Below are positions 7,549 to 16,398 of a stretch of DNA of 64,000 nucleotides, piece after piece. The DNA comes from Paenibacillus tepidiphilus. Its GTDB lineage: Bacteria; Bacillota; Bacilli; Paenibacillales; Paenibacillaceae. The notes beneath the pieces are model-generated. The model saw nothing but the letters and a program-made list of their open reading frames with translations, did no database searches and had not been told where the DNA came from. The translations under genes and the position numbers were made by a program. How positions within the stretch are numbered: position 1 is the first letter of the stretch; every line of letters starts with the position of its first letter. The stretch covers positions 1 through 64,000 of the forward strand of contig NZ_VWRQ01000016.1 in the NCBI RefSeq assembly GCF_008635795.1. The letters run 5' to 3'.

Positions 7549-7575
7549 TTAATAGTTCACAATTATTAACTATAA
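7549..7575. promoter_or_regulatory. Candidate MarR operator between the exporter and regulator genes
   Basis: Inverted repeat TTAATAGTT / AACTATAA with a 10-nt centre in the divergent MFS-marR intergenic region. It is AT-rich and of the size and position typical of MarR dimer sites. Confidence 0.6.
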
Positions 7576-7638
7576 TAGCATAATGAACAGGTCACAGCTT
7601 GTCAACAGATCTATTTTAAGGGAAAGGGTGGGGCGAGA

Positions 7639-8082
7639 GTGGAAGATCAGGAACGAAATAAGGCTGCGCACGGGCTGGCTTCCCTACTGACAGTGATTGA
7701 CCGCAAGCTGATCCGCCCGCATGAACAGAGAACAAGACATATTGTCAGTCCGCTGGTCATCCATGTGCTGACGATATTAACGGAGAAGGGTTCTGCCACG
7801 ATGACGGAGCTTGCGCAGGAAATTCAAATTGCCAAGCCGCAGCTGACGCCGATTATCGAGAAGCTCTGTAAAACCGGCGATGTGCGGCGGGAGTACGCTG
7901 CCAAGGACCGCAGAATCATTAATATCCATATAACGGAGACTGGGGTGTCCAAGCTTCAGGAACTGCAGGGAACATTGTTTGAGTCCATCAGATCGAAGCT
8001 GGAGGGGCTGGATAACCAGGATGTCGCGGATCTTCAGCGTGCGCTGAATGATTTGTACCGTATGATCCATAAAATGTCCTGA
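7639..8082 (+). CDS. MarR-family transcriptional regulator
   Basis: A 147-residue protein with the MarR winged helix. TMTELAQEIQIAKPQLTPIIEKL forms the helix-turn-helix, and REYAAKDRRIINIHITETG is the wing with the usual D-R-R pattern. The flanking N- and C-terminal helices are the dimerisation parts. It most likely controls the divergent Bcr/CflA exporter in response to a small molecule. The GTG start at 7639 follows a GGGTGGGGCGA purine-rich site. A strong terminator lies downstream, shared with the convergent glycosyltransferase. Confidence 0.85.
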   Translation: MEDQERNKAAHGLASLLTVIDRKLIRPHEQRTRHIVSPLVIHVLTILTEKGSATMTELAQEIQIAKPQLTPIIEKLCKTGDVRREYAAKDRRIINIHITETGVSKLQELQGTLFESIRSKLEGLDNQDVADLQRALNDLYRMIHKMS

Positions 8083-8111
8083 GCAGGAGCGGGATGATCC
8101 ATTGCTAAACC

Positions 8112-8155
8112 AACCGAAGAAGACGGCCGCCGGAGGCGGACCGTCTTCTTCGGTT
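8112..8155. terminator. Bidirectional terminator between marR and GT2 genes
   Basis: Perfect 15-bp stem AACCGAAGAAGACGG / CCGTCTTCTTCGGTT with a 14-nt loop, placed between convergent genes. Confidence 0.8.
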
Positions 8156-8173
8156 GCGGGGAAATCACGGAGG

Positions 8174-9106
8174 TTAATCCAGCATATACTCGCTATATTT
8201 GTTCTTGCGGGGATTAAGTACGAACAGGATGCCGCTGACATAGCCGTTCACGGCGTTGAAGTTGCGCTTCAGCGTGAATTTGACGGTTAAATAGCTCAGC
8301 GTCCACAGCAGTGCGGCATAGTTCTTCACGGAAGCCTTGCGCAGATTGAGCAGGTAGTAATGGTTGACGGCGGTTGCCCGCGCCACCCGTCCGGCCTTAT
8401 CGCGCGAGCTTGGCGATTCATGATGGGTAATCTTCATCTCGGGATTGATTACGAGCTTGCCGTATCTGCTGGCCAGATGGCACATGTAGATATCATCGGC
8501 CACCGCGTAGCTGGTCATCCACGGATAAGGCTTCATATCCTGCAGCGCCGAGCGCTTGAAGGACATGTTGCAGCCGTGGAAGAAATCCGTCTCGAATGTC
8601 TGCTCCGTCTCGCCCCACAGCAGCAGTGAGCCGGCCAGCGTGCTGGCCGACAACCGTCCGGGGGAAGCGGACATCTGACAGGTCAGGCGCCCGAGCAGCT
8701 TGCCGGACCGGCTGCTGGAGAGGCCCTTGGCGATGCCGCCGACGCCGACGATCGCCGGATCGGAAGCGTAAGTATCCAGCATCCGCCGGATATATAGCGG
8801 ATCATCCAGCTCGGCGTCATCGTCGAAGGTGAGCAGAATCTCGCCGTCGACCAGCTCCAGCGCTTCATAGCGCGACAGCCAGACGCCCGGTCTTGTCTTG
8901 CGGTAATACTTCAGTTCGGCATCGGGCATGCCGTCCAGCACTTTACGGAAATAATCGAGCTTGCTGGCCTCAATATCGCCGTCATCAACAATCAGCAGCT
9001 CGATGGAGACGTCCTCCAGCTCGGTCTGCCTGGCGATGGATTCGATGCATAGCGTAAGGTCCTGTACGCGGTTGCGGGTGGGAATGACAATCGACACATC
9101 ATGCAT
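8174..9106 (-). CDS. Glycosyltransferase family 2
   Basis: A 310-residue GT-A fold glycosyltransferase. It starts with the nucleotide-sugar binding strand VSIVIPTRNR, has LLIVDDG and the DXD-type metal site LLTFDDDAELDD near residues 95-105, and a later acceptor-side W/ED-like segment (SYAVADDIYMCHLA). Members add sugars to polysaccharides, lipids or proteins at the cytoplasmic face. No clear membrane helix is present, and no polysaccharide cluster surrounds it, so the acceptor is unknown. AGGAG precedes the ATG at about 12 nt. Confidence 0.85.
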   Translation of the reverse strand: MHDVSIVIPTRNRVQDLTLCIESIARQTELEDVSIELLIVDDGDIEASKLDYFRKVLDGMPDAELKYYRKTRPGVWLSRYEALELVDGEILLTFDDDAELDDPLYIRRMLDTYASDPAIVGVGGIAKGLSSSRSGKLLGRLTCQMSASPGRLSASTLAGSLLLWGETEQTFETDFFHGCNMSFKRSALQDMKPYPWMTSYAVADDIYMCHLASRYGKLVINPEMKITHHESPSSRDKAGRVARATAVNHYYLLNLRKASVKNYAALLWTLSYLTVKFTLKRNFNAVNGYVSGILFVLNPRKNKYSEYMLD

Positions 9107-9329
9107 GCCGGGTTGGCTCCTTTCTAAAAGCGCGGTGCTTGCCCGCCTTCCTGATCATCCGAAGTCTCTTTATTACCTTAAGTGTACTTGTTGTTCACTT
9201 GAAACGTATATACCACTTTGGTTTACTTTTTTGCAGAATCGCTGTAATTCAATCTGATTAAAGCAGACTTAATCCGCAGAATGATTATTTTGTATATATA
9301 TGGTAAGGTGGTGACGAAGGGGGCGTGAG

Positions 9330-9791
9330 ATGAGCATGGCTACGTTTGCCATTAGAAATCCCTCAGGAATCGGAACAGTTATAGTGGTGGCTATCAACGG
9401 ACTGGTTTATGTATGGATTACGGTCGGAATATTGCAGCGTGCAGAGAGTGTATTTTCGTTTGTTTTTTGGCTTGCGGTCTTTGTACTCTACATGATTATA
9501 CTGGTGGCGGTGGTGTACAGGGCATTACAAGCACCGACAGTGCTGCAGATAGACAACAAACAGATTTCACTAAACGGACGTACCGTTCAGGCAGACGAGG
9601 TAAAAGTGCTGCTGATTTCAGGTTATTTCAGGCCTGTGGTCGGAATCAAACCTGTCGGAAGGAGAATCGTTCCCGTGCCGCTGAGCTTCCGCTTTGCGGA
9701 AGAGGAGGACCGTGACATCAAGGAAATCGAGCGCTGGGCAGAAGAGAATCGGGTGAAGCTGTCGTATACACCTTTTGTCAAATGGTTATAG
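9330..9791 (+). CDS. Small membrane protein with two helices and a PH-like cytoplasmic domain
   Basis: I do not recognise this 153-residue protein by family name. Two hydrophobic helices (about residues 15-35 and 42-62) are followed by a soluble part (TVLQIDNKQISLNGRTV, then DEVKVLLIS) whose strand pattern resembles bacterial PH-like (bPH/YcxB) domains. That part is probably cytoplasmic. The start at 9330 has AAGGGGGCG just upstream. The next gene, also a membrane protein, begins 34 nt after the stop, so the two likely form an operon and act together at the membrane. Confidence 0.7.
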   Translation: MSMATFAIRNPSGIGTVIVVAINGLVYVWITVGILQRAESVFSFVFWLAVFVLYMIILVAVVYRALQAPTVLQIDNKQISLNGRTVQADEVKVLLISGYFRPVVGIKPVGRRIVPVPLSFRFAEEEDRDIKEIERWAEENRVKLSYTPFVKWL

Positions 9792-9825
9792 AGAACGCAT
9801 TGGTCCAGCAGCAAGGGAGGTAAGC

Positions 9826-11670
9826 ATGGCATACATACGTTTAATGGTTCTGGTATTGGCGTTTGAAGTGTTCATTACGGTAGTTCTTGGCCTGGGGATT
9901 TATTATGGCTTCTCCATTTATCCGTATGCCCAGGCGGCGGCAGCGGGTACGGAGGGGCAATACTTTTTTCATATTACAATTCCGCTGTATATGCCTTCGC
10001 TGACGGACTTGAAAGTCCCCTATACCTATCTTCAGCCCGGAGCGGGAATTGAACTGCTCACCATTGTAATTTCGGTTGCGGTGGCGGTCCTGCAGAGCTT
10101 TGTGCGGGGGATGTACCTTGGCGGTCTGAAGGGCTGGGCTTTGAAAGGCAAGGCTGTCCCGCTGATCGCGTGCGGCAAGAAGTATTTTATCGATATGATC
10201 GCCTGGTCGTTCCTGGTCACAGTATTCGGGTGGGTGACTGTATTCCTGTCTGCTTTCTTTTTCCCGCTGGGACTTGCCCTGATGGTTGTACTCATGCTCT
10301 ATTCACTGACCCCATACCTGATTGTGCTGCAAAATATTACGTTAACAGAAGCGCTGGCCAAAGCCTCGCGCCTGCTCAGACGCTACTTCAGCTCATTGCT
10401 CCCGCTGACCATTCTGGCACTGCTGATTACCTTCCTGGCCAGCATATTCCGGCCGCTGCCGGCTCCCTGGGGATACGCGGTGCCGCTGCTTATCTATGTG
10501 AGTGCCGGGACTTGGGTACTTAGCGAGCTGCTGAAGAAGCTGACAGAGAAGCTGCGCCGGGACGGGGAAAAGGTTCCGGGTATGCCTTTTACAGAAGTCC
10601 GTCCACGCCGGGGAGCCAGAGCGCTGCTGGTGGTGCTTGTACCTCTGCTGATTACGGCCGGGATCTATGGTGCTACCGGAAGGCATTTAAGCATCTTTGC
10701 TTCCGGCAGTACAGAGCAACTTCCCGGCGTCTCCTATCACGCGAATTTCTCGGATGTGTTCTACGCGTCGGATCAGATGTATACCGCTTATGAGTGGGAG
10801 GCCGCCCCGTACAGCCTGGCTGTTACGCTGCCGGATTTGTCCGGGGAGCGGAAGCCCCGCGAATTGCAGGGGATCGCGGATATCACGTGGAAAGTGAGAG
10901 AGGATTATAACGTTATGCATTCCGGTGCAACGGAAGTCCTGCATAAGAATCGGATCATGTACCGGCTTGTCCGGGAGACGGCCCGTGACGGCAGCGTCTA
11001 CTATTCCAGCATGGGCGGCTCGGCTGCGATTCTGCCGGGAGGGGAAGAGCCGCGTGAGCCTTTGTCCTTCGAGATGATGGTCAGCGGCGACGGCACCCAC
11101 ATCTATGTACTGCAATATCCGTCACGGTTCGAGTCGGCTCCGGTATTCCGGGCCTCCGAGGACGGCCGGTATCTGATTCCCCTGACCAGCCAGATGAATC
11201 CGGATGATTTCCGCATGTATTGGTTCACTGCTGAACATAGCCAGGAGAATGTATTTGAACTGCTCGAAGCCAAGAATAATACCAATTATATTACGACGCT
11301 TAACCGGGCTTATCTGGCGCTGGCCTGTGCCATGCAGGAAGGTGACGGGCGGATGGTGGCCGAGCTGCTGCGGACGATGCGGGAAAGCGGTGTTCAAGTG
11401 TCTGCGCCCGATTGGAATGCCGATACGTGGACAGACGACTTGCGTGGGCGGTACCAAGGTGCCGGCTTGGAGAGGACCCTCGAGCTGCTGAGCAACGCCG
11501 GCATTCAAGGCGCTTACGGATCTGCAGAACTAGCGGATCAAAGCGACGACAATACTGCTGTGTACCGGGTGGAGGTACCTTTTCCGGCTGGGCCGATTAC
11601 GATCCTTGTCCAAGAATCCAAGGTGAACGGCAAGTTATTGTCTGTAGATATATTGGATGCCGTCAGATGA
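9826..11670 (+). CDS. Uncharacterised polytopic membrane protein with large C-terminal domain
   Basis: A 614-residue protein that I cannot assign. The N-terminal 250 residues carry about six hydrophobic segments with an amphipathic loop (LQNITLTEALAKASRLLRRYF) like that in DUF975/GPDP-type integral membrane domains. One more membrane helix (ALLVVLVPLLITAGIYG, near 285) leads to a soluble domain of about 320 residues, probably outside the cell. That domain has a tetratricopeptide-like helical stretch (NRAYLALACAMQEGDGRMVAELL). The ATG at 9826 is chosen because AAGGGAGGT precedes it; the frame is open upstream to 9775, overlapping the preceding gene. It is probably cotranscribed with the small PH-like membrane protein. 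Confidence 0.75.
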   Translation: MAYIRLMVLVLAFEVFITVVLGLGIYYGFSIYPYAQAAAAGTEGQYFFHITIPLYMPSLTDLKVPYTYLQPGAGIELLTIVISVAVAVLQSFVRGMYLGGLKGWALKGKAVPLIACGKKYFIDMIAWSFLVTVFGWVTVFLSAFFFPLGLALMVVLMLYSLTPYLIVLQNITLTEALAKASRLLRRYFSSLLPLTILALLITFLASIFRPLPAPWGYAVPLLIYVSAGTWVLSELLKKLTEKLRRDGEKVPGMPFTEVRPRRGARALLVVLVPLLITAGIYGATGRHLSIFASGSTEQLPGVSYHANFSDVFYASDQMYTAYEWEAAPYSLAVTLPDLSGERKPRELQGIADITWKVREDYNVMHSGATEVLHKNRIMYRLVRETARDGSVYYSSMGGSAAILPGGEEPREPLSFEMMVSGDGTHIYVLQYPSRFESAPVFRASEDGRYLIPLTSQMNPDDFRMYWFTAEHSQENVFELLEAKNNTNYITTLNRAYLALACAMQEGDGRMVAELLRTMRESGVQVSAPDWNADTWTDDLRGRYQGAGLERTLELLSNAGIQGAYGSAELADQSDDNTAVYRVEVPFPAGPITILVQESKVNGKLLSVDILDAVR

Positions 11671-11867
11671 CCATAAATATGGTTAGCCCACAGATGATTG
11701 GCTAGTACCCTGGCCGAGTTACATTTTTAGCGGCAGCTCCGGACATGCTTAAGTCTGGGGGTGCCTTTTCTATGTCCAGCTTATCGTTCGGATTGATTGT
11801 AATTTTCAGTTTATAACTATATAATAGTAAGTGACTTAAATTCGTTTATTATTTAGGAGGAACTATT

Positions 11868-12590
11868 ATGCGTATAGATGTATGGTCCGATTATGCCTGC
11901 CCGTTCTGTTATATTGGAAAAAGACGGCTGGAGCACGCCTTGAGCCAGTTTGCCGGACGTGATCAGGTGGAGGTCGTATTCCGCAGCTTCCAGCTTGACC
12001 CGTCGGCACGCACGGATGAGACACGGGACATTCATGATATGCTGGCCGCCAAATATGGCATGACCCGCGACAAAGCCAAGGCAATGAACGCCCAGCTTGC
12101 GGAGCAGGCCCAAAGTGTGGGACTGGAATTCAACTTTGATCAGATTGTTTCTACCAATACCTTCGATGCGCACCGGCTGAGCCATTATGCCAAAACGGTG
12201 GGTAAAGCGACGGAGATGTCGGAGCGGCTGCTTCGCGCCTACTTCACTGACGGCGTGAATCTCGGAGACCGGCAGGTGCTGCTCTCGCTGGCTGCAGAGC
12301 TTGGCCTTGACTCAGCTGAGGTGCTGGCCGTGCTGGACAGCGGCAAATACGCCGATGAGGTGCACGGCGATATTGCCGCGGCGCAGAGCCTGAATGTCAC
12401 CGGCGTACCGTTCTTTGTCTTTAACAACAAATATGCAATTTCCGGCGCTCAGCCCGGCCCGGTCTTCTCCGAGGTGCTGGACACCGTCTGGGCGGAAGAA
12501 CAGCAAGCCCCGTCCTTACAGGTGGTTGGCCAGCCAAAGGCAGATACCGCCGGCGGTGAAGGCTGCGACGACGGCTCCTGCAGCATCTGA
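11868..12590 (+). CDS. DsbA-family thiol oxidoreductase, FrnE-like
   Basis: A 240-residue cytoplasmic thioredoxin-fold protein of the FrnE/DsbA-like group. The redox motif CPFC is at residues 11-14 right after the first strand, and the cis-Pro loop is in VTGVPFFVFN. The helical insertion between them is typical of this group. The C-terminus GEGCDDGSCSI carries a second Cys pair, often seen in FrnE relatives and able to exchange disulfides or bind metal. There is no signal peptide, so it is not a secreted DsbA. TAGGAGGAA lies 7 nt before the ATG. A clear terminator follows at 12747, and the gene appears monocistronic. Confidence 0.86.
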   Translation: MRIDVWSDYACPFCYIGKRRLEHALSQFAGRDQVEVVFRSFQLDPSARTDETRDIHDMLAAKYGMTRDKAKAMNAQLAEQAQSVGLEFNFDQIVSTNTFDAHRLSHYAKTVGKATEMSERLLRAYFTDGVNLGDRQVLLSLAAELGLDSAEVLAVLDSGKYADEVHGDIAAAQSLNVTGVPFFVFNNKYAISGAQPGPVFSEVLDTVWAEEQQAPSLQVVGQPKADTAGGEGCDDGSCSI

Positions 12591-12746
12591 TGCCAGTTGC
12601 CTGGCTGATGGCGGCCGCCGGCAGGTAACTGGCCGCTCCCGGTACTCGTACCGAAGCGGATGAGGCTGATTTCTGCCCAATAAGGTCCACTGGTGTCCGT
12701 AACGCTAGCTGCTATCAGATTCTGGCCGGAATCGCGCCACAGACCT

Positions 12747-12785
12747 AAAGCCTCTCCGTCGGCCGAGCCGAACGGAGAGGCTTTT
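12747..12785. terminator. Terminator after the DsbA-like gene
   Basis: AAAGCCTCTCCGT / ACGGAGAGGCTTTT stem with a GGCC-containing loop and a T run. It lies between convergent genes. The rest of 12591-12921 shows no further gene or recognised signal. Confidence 0.82.
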
Positions 12786-12921
12786 GTCTGTAATCTTGCT
12801 AATAGATGAATGACAACTCGGATGCGATTAATGCATCAATCTTAAGATGTTGGCTACCGCCCTGAGCCACCCAACCCGGACTAAGAGCGGGTGCTCCGGT
12901 CACCAGACGACAAAGTTGCGC

Positions 12922-13251
12922 TTATCTGAGCGGATCTCCATAGGCAATATGCCAGTGCAGATGTTTGGAATCCTGATAATTGCCCAGGTTCGTCGATATG
13001 CGGCAAGAGCCGTATTGCTCGGTGACTTGTGCGGCTACCTGTTTGATGACTCCGATCAGCTCCAGCAGGAGTTCATTGTCGCTTGCTTCAAGGGTGAGCA
13101 GTGAAGAGATATGCTTTTTGGGAATGGCGACAATATGTACCGGATAAAAAGGCCGGGTGTGATGATAGGCCAGTACATTTTCAGTTTCCAGGACTGTGTT
13201 AACCTTGGTTTTGCCGTTTAGCACTTCGTCACAATAAAAATCCTCGCTCAT
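12922..13251 (-). CDS. HIT-family protein
   Basis: A 109-residue histidine-triad nucleotide-binding protein. The triad is HLHWHI (His 97, 99, 101), with the nucleotide-site strand VHIVAIPKKHI upstream. HIT proteins of the HINT branch hydrolyse nucleoside phosphoramidates and related AMP conjugates in the cytoplasm. The family usually has the triad H-x-H-x-H-xx, and that is intact here. GGGAGGGTT sits just before the ATG. Two further minus-strand genes lie upstream, about 100 nt away, and may share a transcript. Confidence 0.88.
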   Translation of the reverse strand: MSEDFYCDEVLNGKTKVNTVLETENVLAYHHTRPFYPVHIVAIPKKHISSLLTLEASDNELLLELIGVIKQVAAQVTEQYGSCRISTNLGNYQDSKHLHWHIAYGDPLR

Positions 13252-13349
13252 GGAACCCTCCCGTTAACTTGTGTTATGCAGCAGTTCAGGAGACTATTCT
13301 TCAATAAATTCCTGAGGTGTAACCATAGGGTAACTCTGCTGCTGTTCTG

Positions 13350-13766
13350 CTACACCCCGCGCATCCGCTGAAGCAGCCAGCGTACGCCTTCTACGATCAG
13401 TCCGAGTACGAAGCTTCCGGCGGCAAACATCATAAACGCCAGGAAGCTGGCGAGATCCTCCCATCCGGACATATTCCGGCCCGAATAACGGAACATCGTG
13501 TAGAACCCGACAATCAGCCCGGCCGTGGTAATCAGCCAGACCCATTTGCCGCCGAACCAGCCGCAGATATGGACGATTCCCGAGAAGGCGAGCGCAAGCA
13601 GGGCGAAACGCCCCAGCAGTGCAAGGTCAAACTCTGCTCCAAGCACCAGAAACCGGTACACCGACAGAATGACCGTAATGATCAGCGCATAAATCAGGTA
13701 CCATTGAAACCAGCGGTTGTCCTTGGCGGGCGGCATGAAACTTAATATCGATTCCGTTACTTTCAT
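13350..13766 (-). CDS. Small membrane protein of unknown function
   Basis: A 138-residue protein with four predicted hydrophobic helices (WYLIYALIITVILSVYRFLV; FALLALAFSGIVHICGWFGG; WVWLITTAGLIVGFYTMF; FLAFMMFAAGSFVLGLIV). No recognised domain. I chose the ATG at 13766 because the stop of the upstream gene is 2 nt before it and GGAGAA lies in that gene's end, so translation is probably coupled. The longer frame up to 13946 would overlap the upstream gene entirely out of frame and is unlikely. Confidence 0.72.
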   Translation of the reverse strand: MKVTESILSFMPPAKDNRWFQWYLIYALIITVILSVYRFLVLGAEFDLALLGRFALLALAFSGIVHICGWFGGKWVWLITTAGLIVGFYTMFRYSGRNMSGWEDLASFLAFMMFAAGSFVLGLIVEGVRWLLQRMRGV

Positions 13767-13768
13767 CG

Positions 13769-14329
13769 TTACACATTCTCCAGTTCTCCGGCGCATTGCA
13801 GCAGATTCTCCAGAAGCTCCGGTAAATCCTCCATCTGCGCCTCGTTGATTTGTCGTCCGAAAGGAAGCGTAATGCAGTTGTCGTACATGGCTTCGCCGCC
13901 ATAATGGAAGCTTAAGATTTGTTTGGGCTGTATCTCCGAACCCCAATATTTGCCCAGAACGGCTTCAATTGCCGGACATTGTACAGCAGCATCGCTAATC
14001 TTCTTATAAAAGCGCAGCAGCAGCTTGCAGCCGGGCTGGCTGCCCTCTACCTCCAGAATTTCGTCCCCCAGGTCCTTCACTGAGGCCAGAAGCACGATTT
14101 CCGCAGTCACTTTGTCCGCACCATTCAGTCTGAAGGACAGGGTGAATTCACGTGAGAACACTGCCAGATCCAGCACATCGGTACGGCCGGTGACCTCAAG
14201 GATCCCGTCGAGATTATCGTAGTCGTAGATTTGGTTCTCCAGCGAGATTTTTAAATTCTCAAATACCGTCGGATGAAACAAAAGCGGCACCTTCCTGTTC
14301 CATGTATCAATGTAAGCTTCAATTCTCAT
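13769..14329 (-). CDS. Hypothetical protein, 186 residues
   Basis: I do not recognise this protein. It has no membrane segment or signal peptide and looks soluble, with alternating strands in the first two thirds and an acidic helical C-terminus (EAQMEDLPELLENLLQCAGELENV). Its stop codon lies 2 nt before the start of the small membrane protein gene downstream, so the two form a coupled pair. The ATG at 14329 has only a weak ribosome site. Confidence 0.65.
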   Translation of the reverse strand: MRIEAYIDTWNRKVPLLFHPTVFENLKISLENQIYDYDNLDGILEVTGRTDVLDLAVFSREFTLSFRLNGADKVTAEIVLLASVKDLGDEILEVEGSQPGCKLLLRFYKKISDAAVQCPAIEAVLGKYWGSEIQPKQILSFHYGGEAMYDNCITLPFGRQINEAQMEDLPELLENLLQCAGELENV

Positions 14330-14416
14330 TGTACCATGCGTCCCGAGCGAAGGGGAAATGCCTGTCGCTTCCGATATATTGGAAGCAATGATAACCCCTC
14401 ATTAAGGAGCGATTCA

Positions 14417-14500
14417 ATGCAGGAGAAGGTGATTTTGGCGTATGGGAACCATCGTATCGTTATATACTGCATTCACCGAGCATGGCCTCGGCAGAGATAG
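14417..14500 (+). CDS. Possible 27-residue ORF
   Basis: AAGGAG followed after 7 nt by an ATG opens a 27-codon frame (MQEKVILAYGNHRIVIYCIH...) ending at TAG 14498. The ribosome site is ideal, but nothing else supports it. It may be a leader peptide or the remnant of a longer gene, or chance. It lies in the 300-bp gap between two minus-strand genes. Confidence 0.22.
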   Translation: MQEKVILAYGNHRIVIYCIHRAWPRQR

Positions 14501-14541
14501 CGCCCACTAACACCAGGAGCATCCGATCTGGATAAAAGCTT

Positions 14542-14567
14542 AAAGCCCCTCCGGCGCGGAGGGGCTT
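14542..14567 (-). terminator. Terminator of spo0M
   Basis: Stem AAGCCCCTCC / GGAGGGGCTT. On the minus strand it comes just after the spo0M stop and is followed by T-rich sequence. Confidence 0.75.
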
Positions 14568-14635
14568 GTGGCGTTTGTGGAAGCCAACTAAGGAGGAGCG
14601 CTTCAAGCAACTGCAAGCCGACGTAGACGCTTGAA

Positions 14636-15415
14636 TTACGCGTATCTGCGGATCGTTCCGGCGAGCTGCTCGGCAATATATGCTGTGCCGGCCTCAAGCT
14701 GGTTGCGGTCGAACCGCAGCCGCACGAAGCTCTCGTCGGTATCCATCGCTTCGGCGAACAACCCGGAGAGTCCGCGGGCTCTGCGGTCGATTTGCAGCAG
14801 GAGCTCTACGCCGTGCTCATCGGGGTAGAACATAATCTCCAGCTCGTCGAGCCGTCCGCGGAATTCGCTCGAAGGGGCGAACTCGAATTCCTGCACGAAC
14901 GATAGGCCGTTTCTTTTACCGTAATGAGGAGCATGTTCACAGCTGACCTCGCGAAGCCGGAAGCCGAGCTGGGTGACTGCGTCCAGTACCACTGCAGCGT
15001 GCGGATGAGGCAGCACCTGAAGGTAATCCTCGTCTTTCGGATCAACGGCTTCCTTAATGTCAAGCCCGGTCTGTATCCATACAGGTGTACGGCCCATCGT
15101 CACCGGTGTGACCACAGGCAGGCGGAAGGATACGGGGAATTCGTAGGCCTTCTCCGCTTCCACGATGAATCCGGAAGCAAGCAGAAACTTCGCGATCGTT
15201 GCTTCCACGTTGCTCTTGGAGTCATTGTGCTCCCGGATATAACGGGTCTTGACGAAGGCGTAGACATCATCAACCTTCTGGTCGACGCGTCCGCCCTGAA
15301 TGCGGACGATTCCGCTGAGTGTATCTCCTGCCTGCACCGTGTCCTGATGGAGCATGAGATTGACTTCGGCGGCGCCGATGCCGGCGCTCGCGAGCATTCT
15401 TTTGAACATGGACAT
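14636..15415 (-). CDS. spo0M: Sporulation-control protein Spo0M
   Basis: A 259-residue arrestin-fold protein matching Spo0M: it starts MSMFKRMLASAGIGAAEVNLML, followed by DTVQAGDTLSGIVRIQGG, the family's conserved opening. A second beta-sandwich follows (HAAVVLDAVTQLGFRLREV and EFEFAPSSEFRGRLDELEIMF). In Bacillus, Spo0M influences sporulation initiation and is cytoplasmic with cytoskeletal associations. The ATG at 15415 is chosen since AAGGAGG lies upstream (11 nt away) and homologues start there; the frame is open to 15478. It is monocistronic, with a terminator at 14542. Confidence 0.9.
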   Translation of the reverse strand: MSMFKRMLASAGIGAAEVNLMLHQDTVQAGDTLSGIVRIQGGRVDQKVDDVYAFVKTRYIREHNDSKSNVEATIAKFLLASGFIVEAEKAYEFPVSFRLPVVTPVTMGRTPVWIQTGLDIKEAVDPKDEDYLQVLPHPHAAVVLDAVTQLGFRLREVSCEHAPHYGKRNGLSFVQEFEFAPSSEFRGRLDELEIMFYPDEHGVELLLQIDRRARGLSGLFAEAMDTDESFVRLRFDRNQLEAGTAYIAEQLAGTIRRYA

Positions 15416-16290
15416 TTCTGTGAACTCCTCCTTATGGATAATAATTCTGATACGCCGGGACCCTGAGCTTGGTTTCACCCGGTAATAGAAAATTTTAGAG
15501 AAATTTCTGCTTTCGCCGATCCGGCATACCGGTGCTGGAAATGCCGCAGCATGAGGTTATGGCAGAGATGATAGCGGTTTCTTCTATATAGATTGAACTA
15601 AAGATTTTCGTGTTGGGATTAGCCATGACGCAAGAAAACCTTTGGACTTCCGGTCGCTTCCCGTCCGTAGATTTCTTGATTTATACCGCTTGTTGCGGTT
15701 CCGGCCTCCGACTGATGGCTTTCCGCAGTAAAAGCTGATAGGCGGAGCACGGGCTGTCATCGTTTTAAGCTACTGAAATGCAGATCGTGATTATCCTCCA
15801 CACAGGTCAAATCAATAAGATAGATGAGGAAGGCCAAGAGCACCCATGACTAAAGGCGACAGCAGCTATTGCTCTTAATGACCTCACTACCCGCTGCTAA
15901 TTGCAGTTTGTACAACTATATCCACCTAAACAGGCCGTTTCCCGGCTATAGTTGTATTTCGTACATCTATTTTCTTGCTTTAAGGCAGTTTGATCCCCAT
16001 ATGCTGATTTTAGTTGCACAAAGTACATCTATCCTTCAAAGATGGGTGCATATCTAACAAATAGTTGTACGAAATACATTTATCCTTGTTGGATAGGGGG
16101 TGCCTATGTCCATCATACCTAAACAGAGCCGGACAGAGCCTGCTGCCAGCGAACTCAACAGCAACTAGCGGTATTCATCTGGAGATCGGGAATGGGCAGC
16201 GTATGAAGTCCATAACTTTAATTCACTTTCCGGCCTTATTCAGGCTAATCTTAAATTCAACTTATATATTATATATGCCAATAGGCCAAA
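15416..16290. other. Gene-free stretch of about 870 bp
   Basis: No convincing gene on either strand. It holds the second copy of the four-palindrome element (15898-16082), a small perfect hairpin ACCGC-TTGTT-GCGGT at 15685-15699 within a non-coding block (about 15600-15730) that looks like repetitive sequence, and AT-rich sequence near 16230-16280. ORFs at 15869-16057 and 16065-16334 run through the repeat and terminator and lack ribosome sites. Confidence 0.6.
15898..16082. repeat. Composite four-palindrome element, copy B
   Basis: Four 21-bp interrupted palindromes start at 15898, 15949, 16011 and 16062, separated by spacers of 30, 41 and 30 bp, exactly as in copy A at 3462-3646. Arms are versions of TAGTTGTAY and RTACAACTA (several have TACATCTA). 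Cores are TTT, TTC, AAA and GAA, so the first two and last two are in opposite orientations. The first palindrome is the most decayed. The spacers show no clear similarity to those of copy A. Confidence 0.83.
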
Positions 16291-16322
16291 ACAGACATCC
16301 CCCTATTCGGGGAGATGTCTGT
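16291..16322 (-). terminator. Terminator downstream of the pseudouridine synthase gene
   Basis: ACAGACATC-CCCC pairs with GGGGAGATGTCTGT with one bulge. On the minus strand the stem is followed by TTTTGG. It lies 77 nt beyond the stop of the rluA-like gene. Confidence 0.72.
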
Positions 16323-16398
16323 TCCGGCGAGTAATTCAAGGCTATTCATAACGTCCCGGTAGGGCAACGGTCTTGTCTGCGGAGACAATCCGGAATGT

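Noticed and set aside
16065..16334. 89-codon ORF after the second palindromic element
   Set aside because: It starts inside a repeat, lacks a ribosome site, and runs through a terminator stem.
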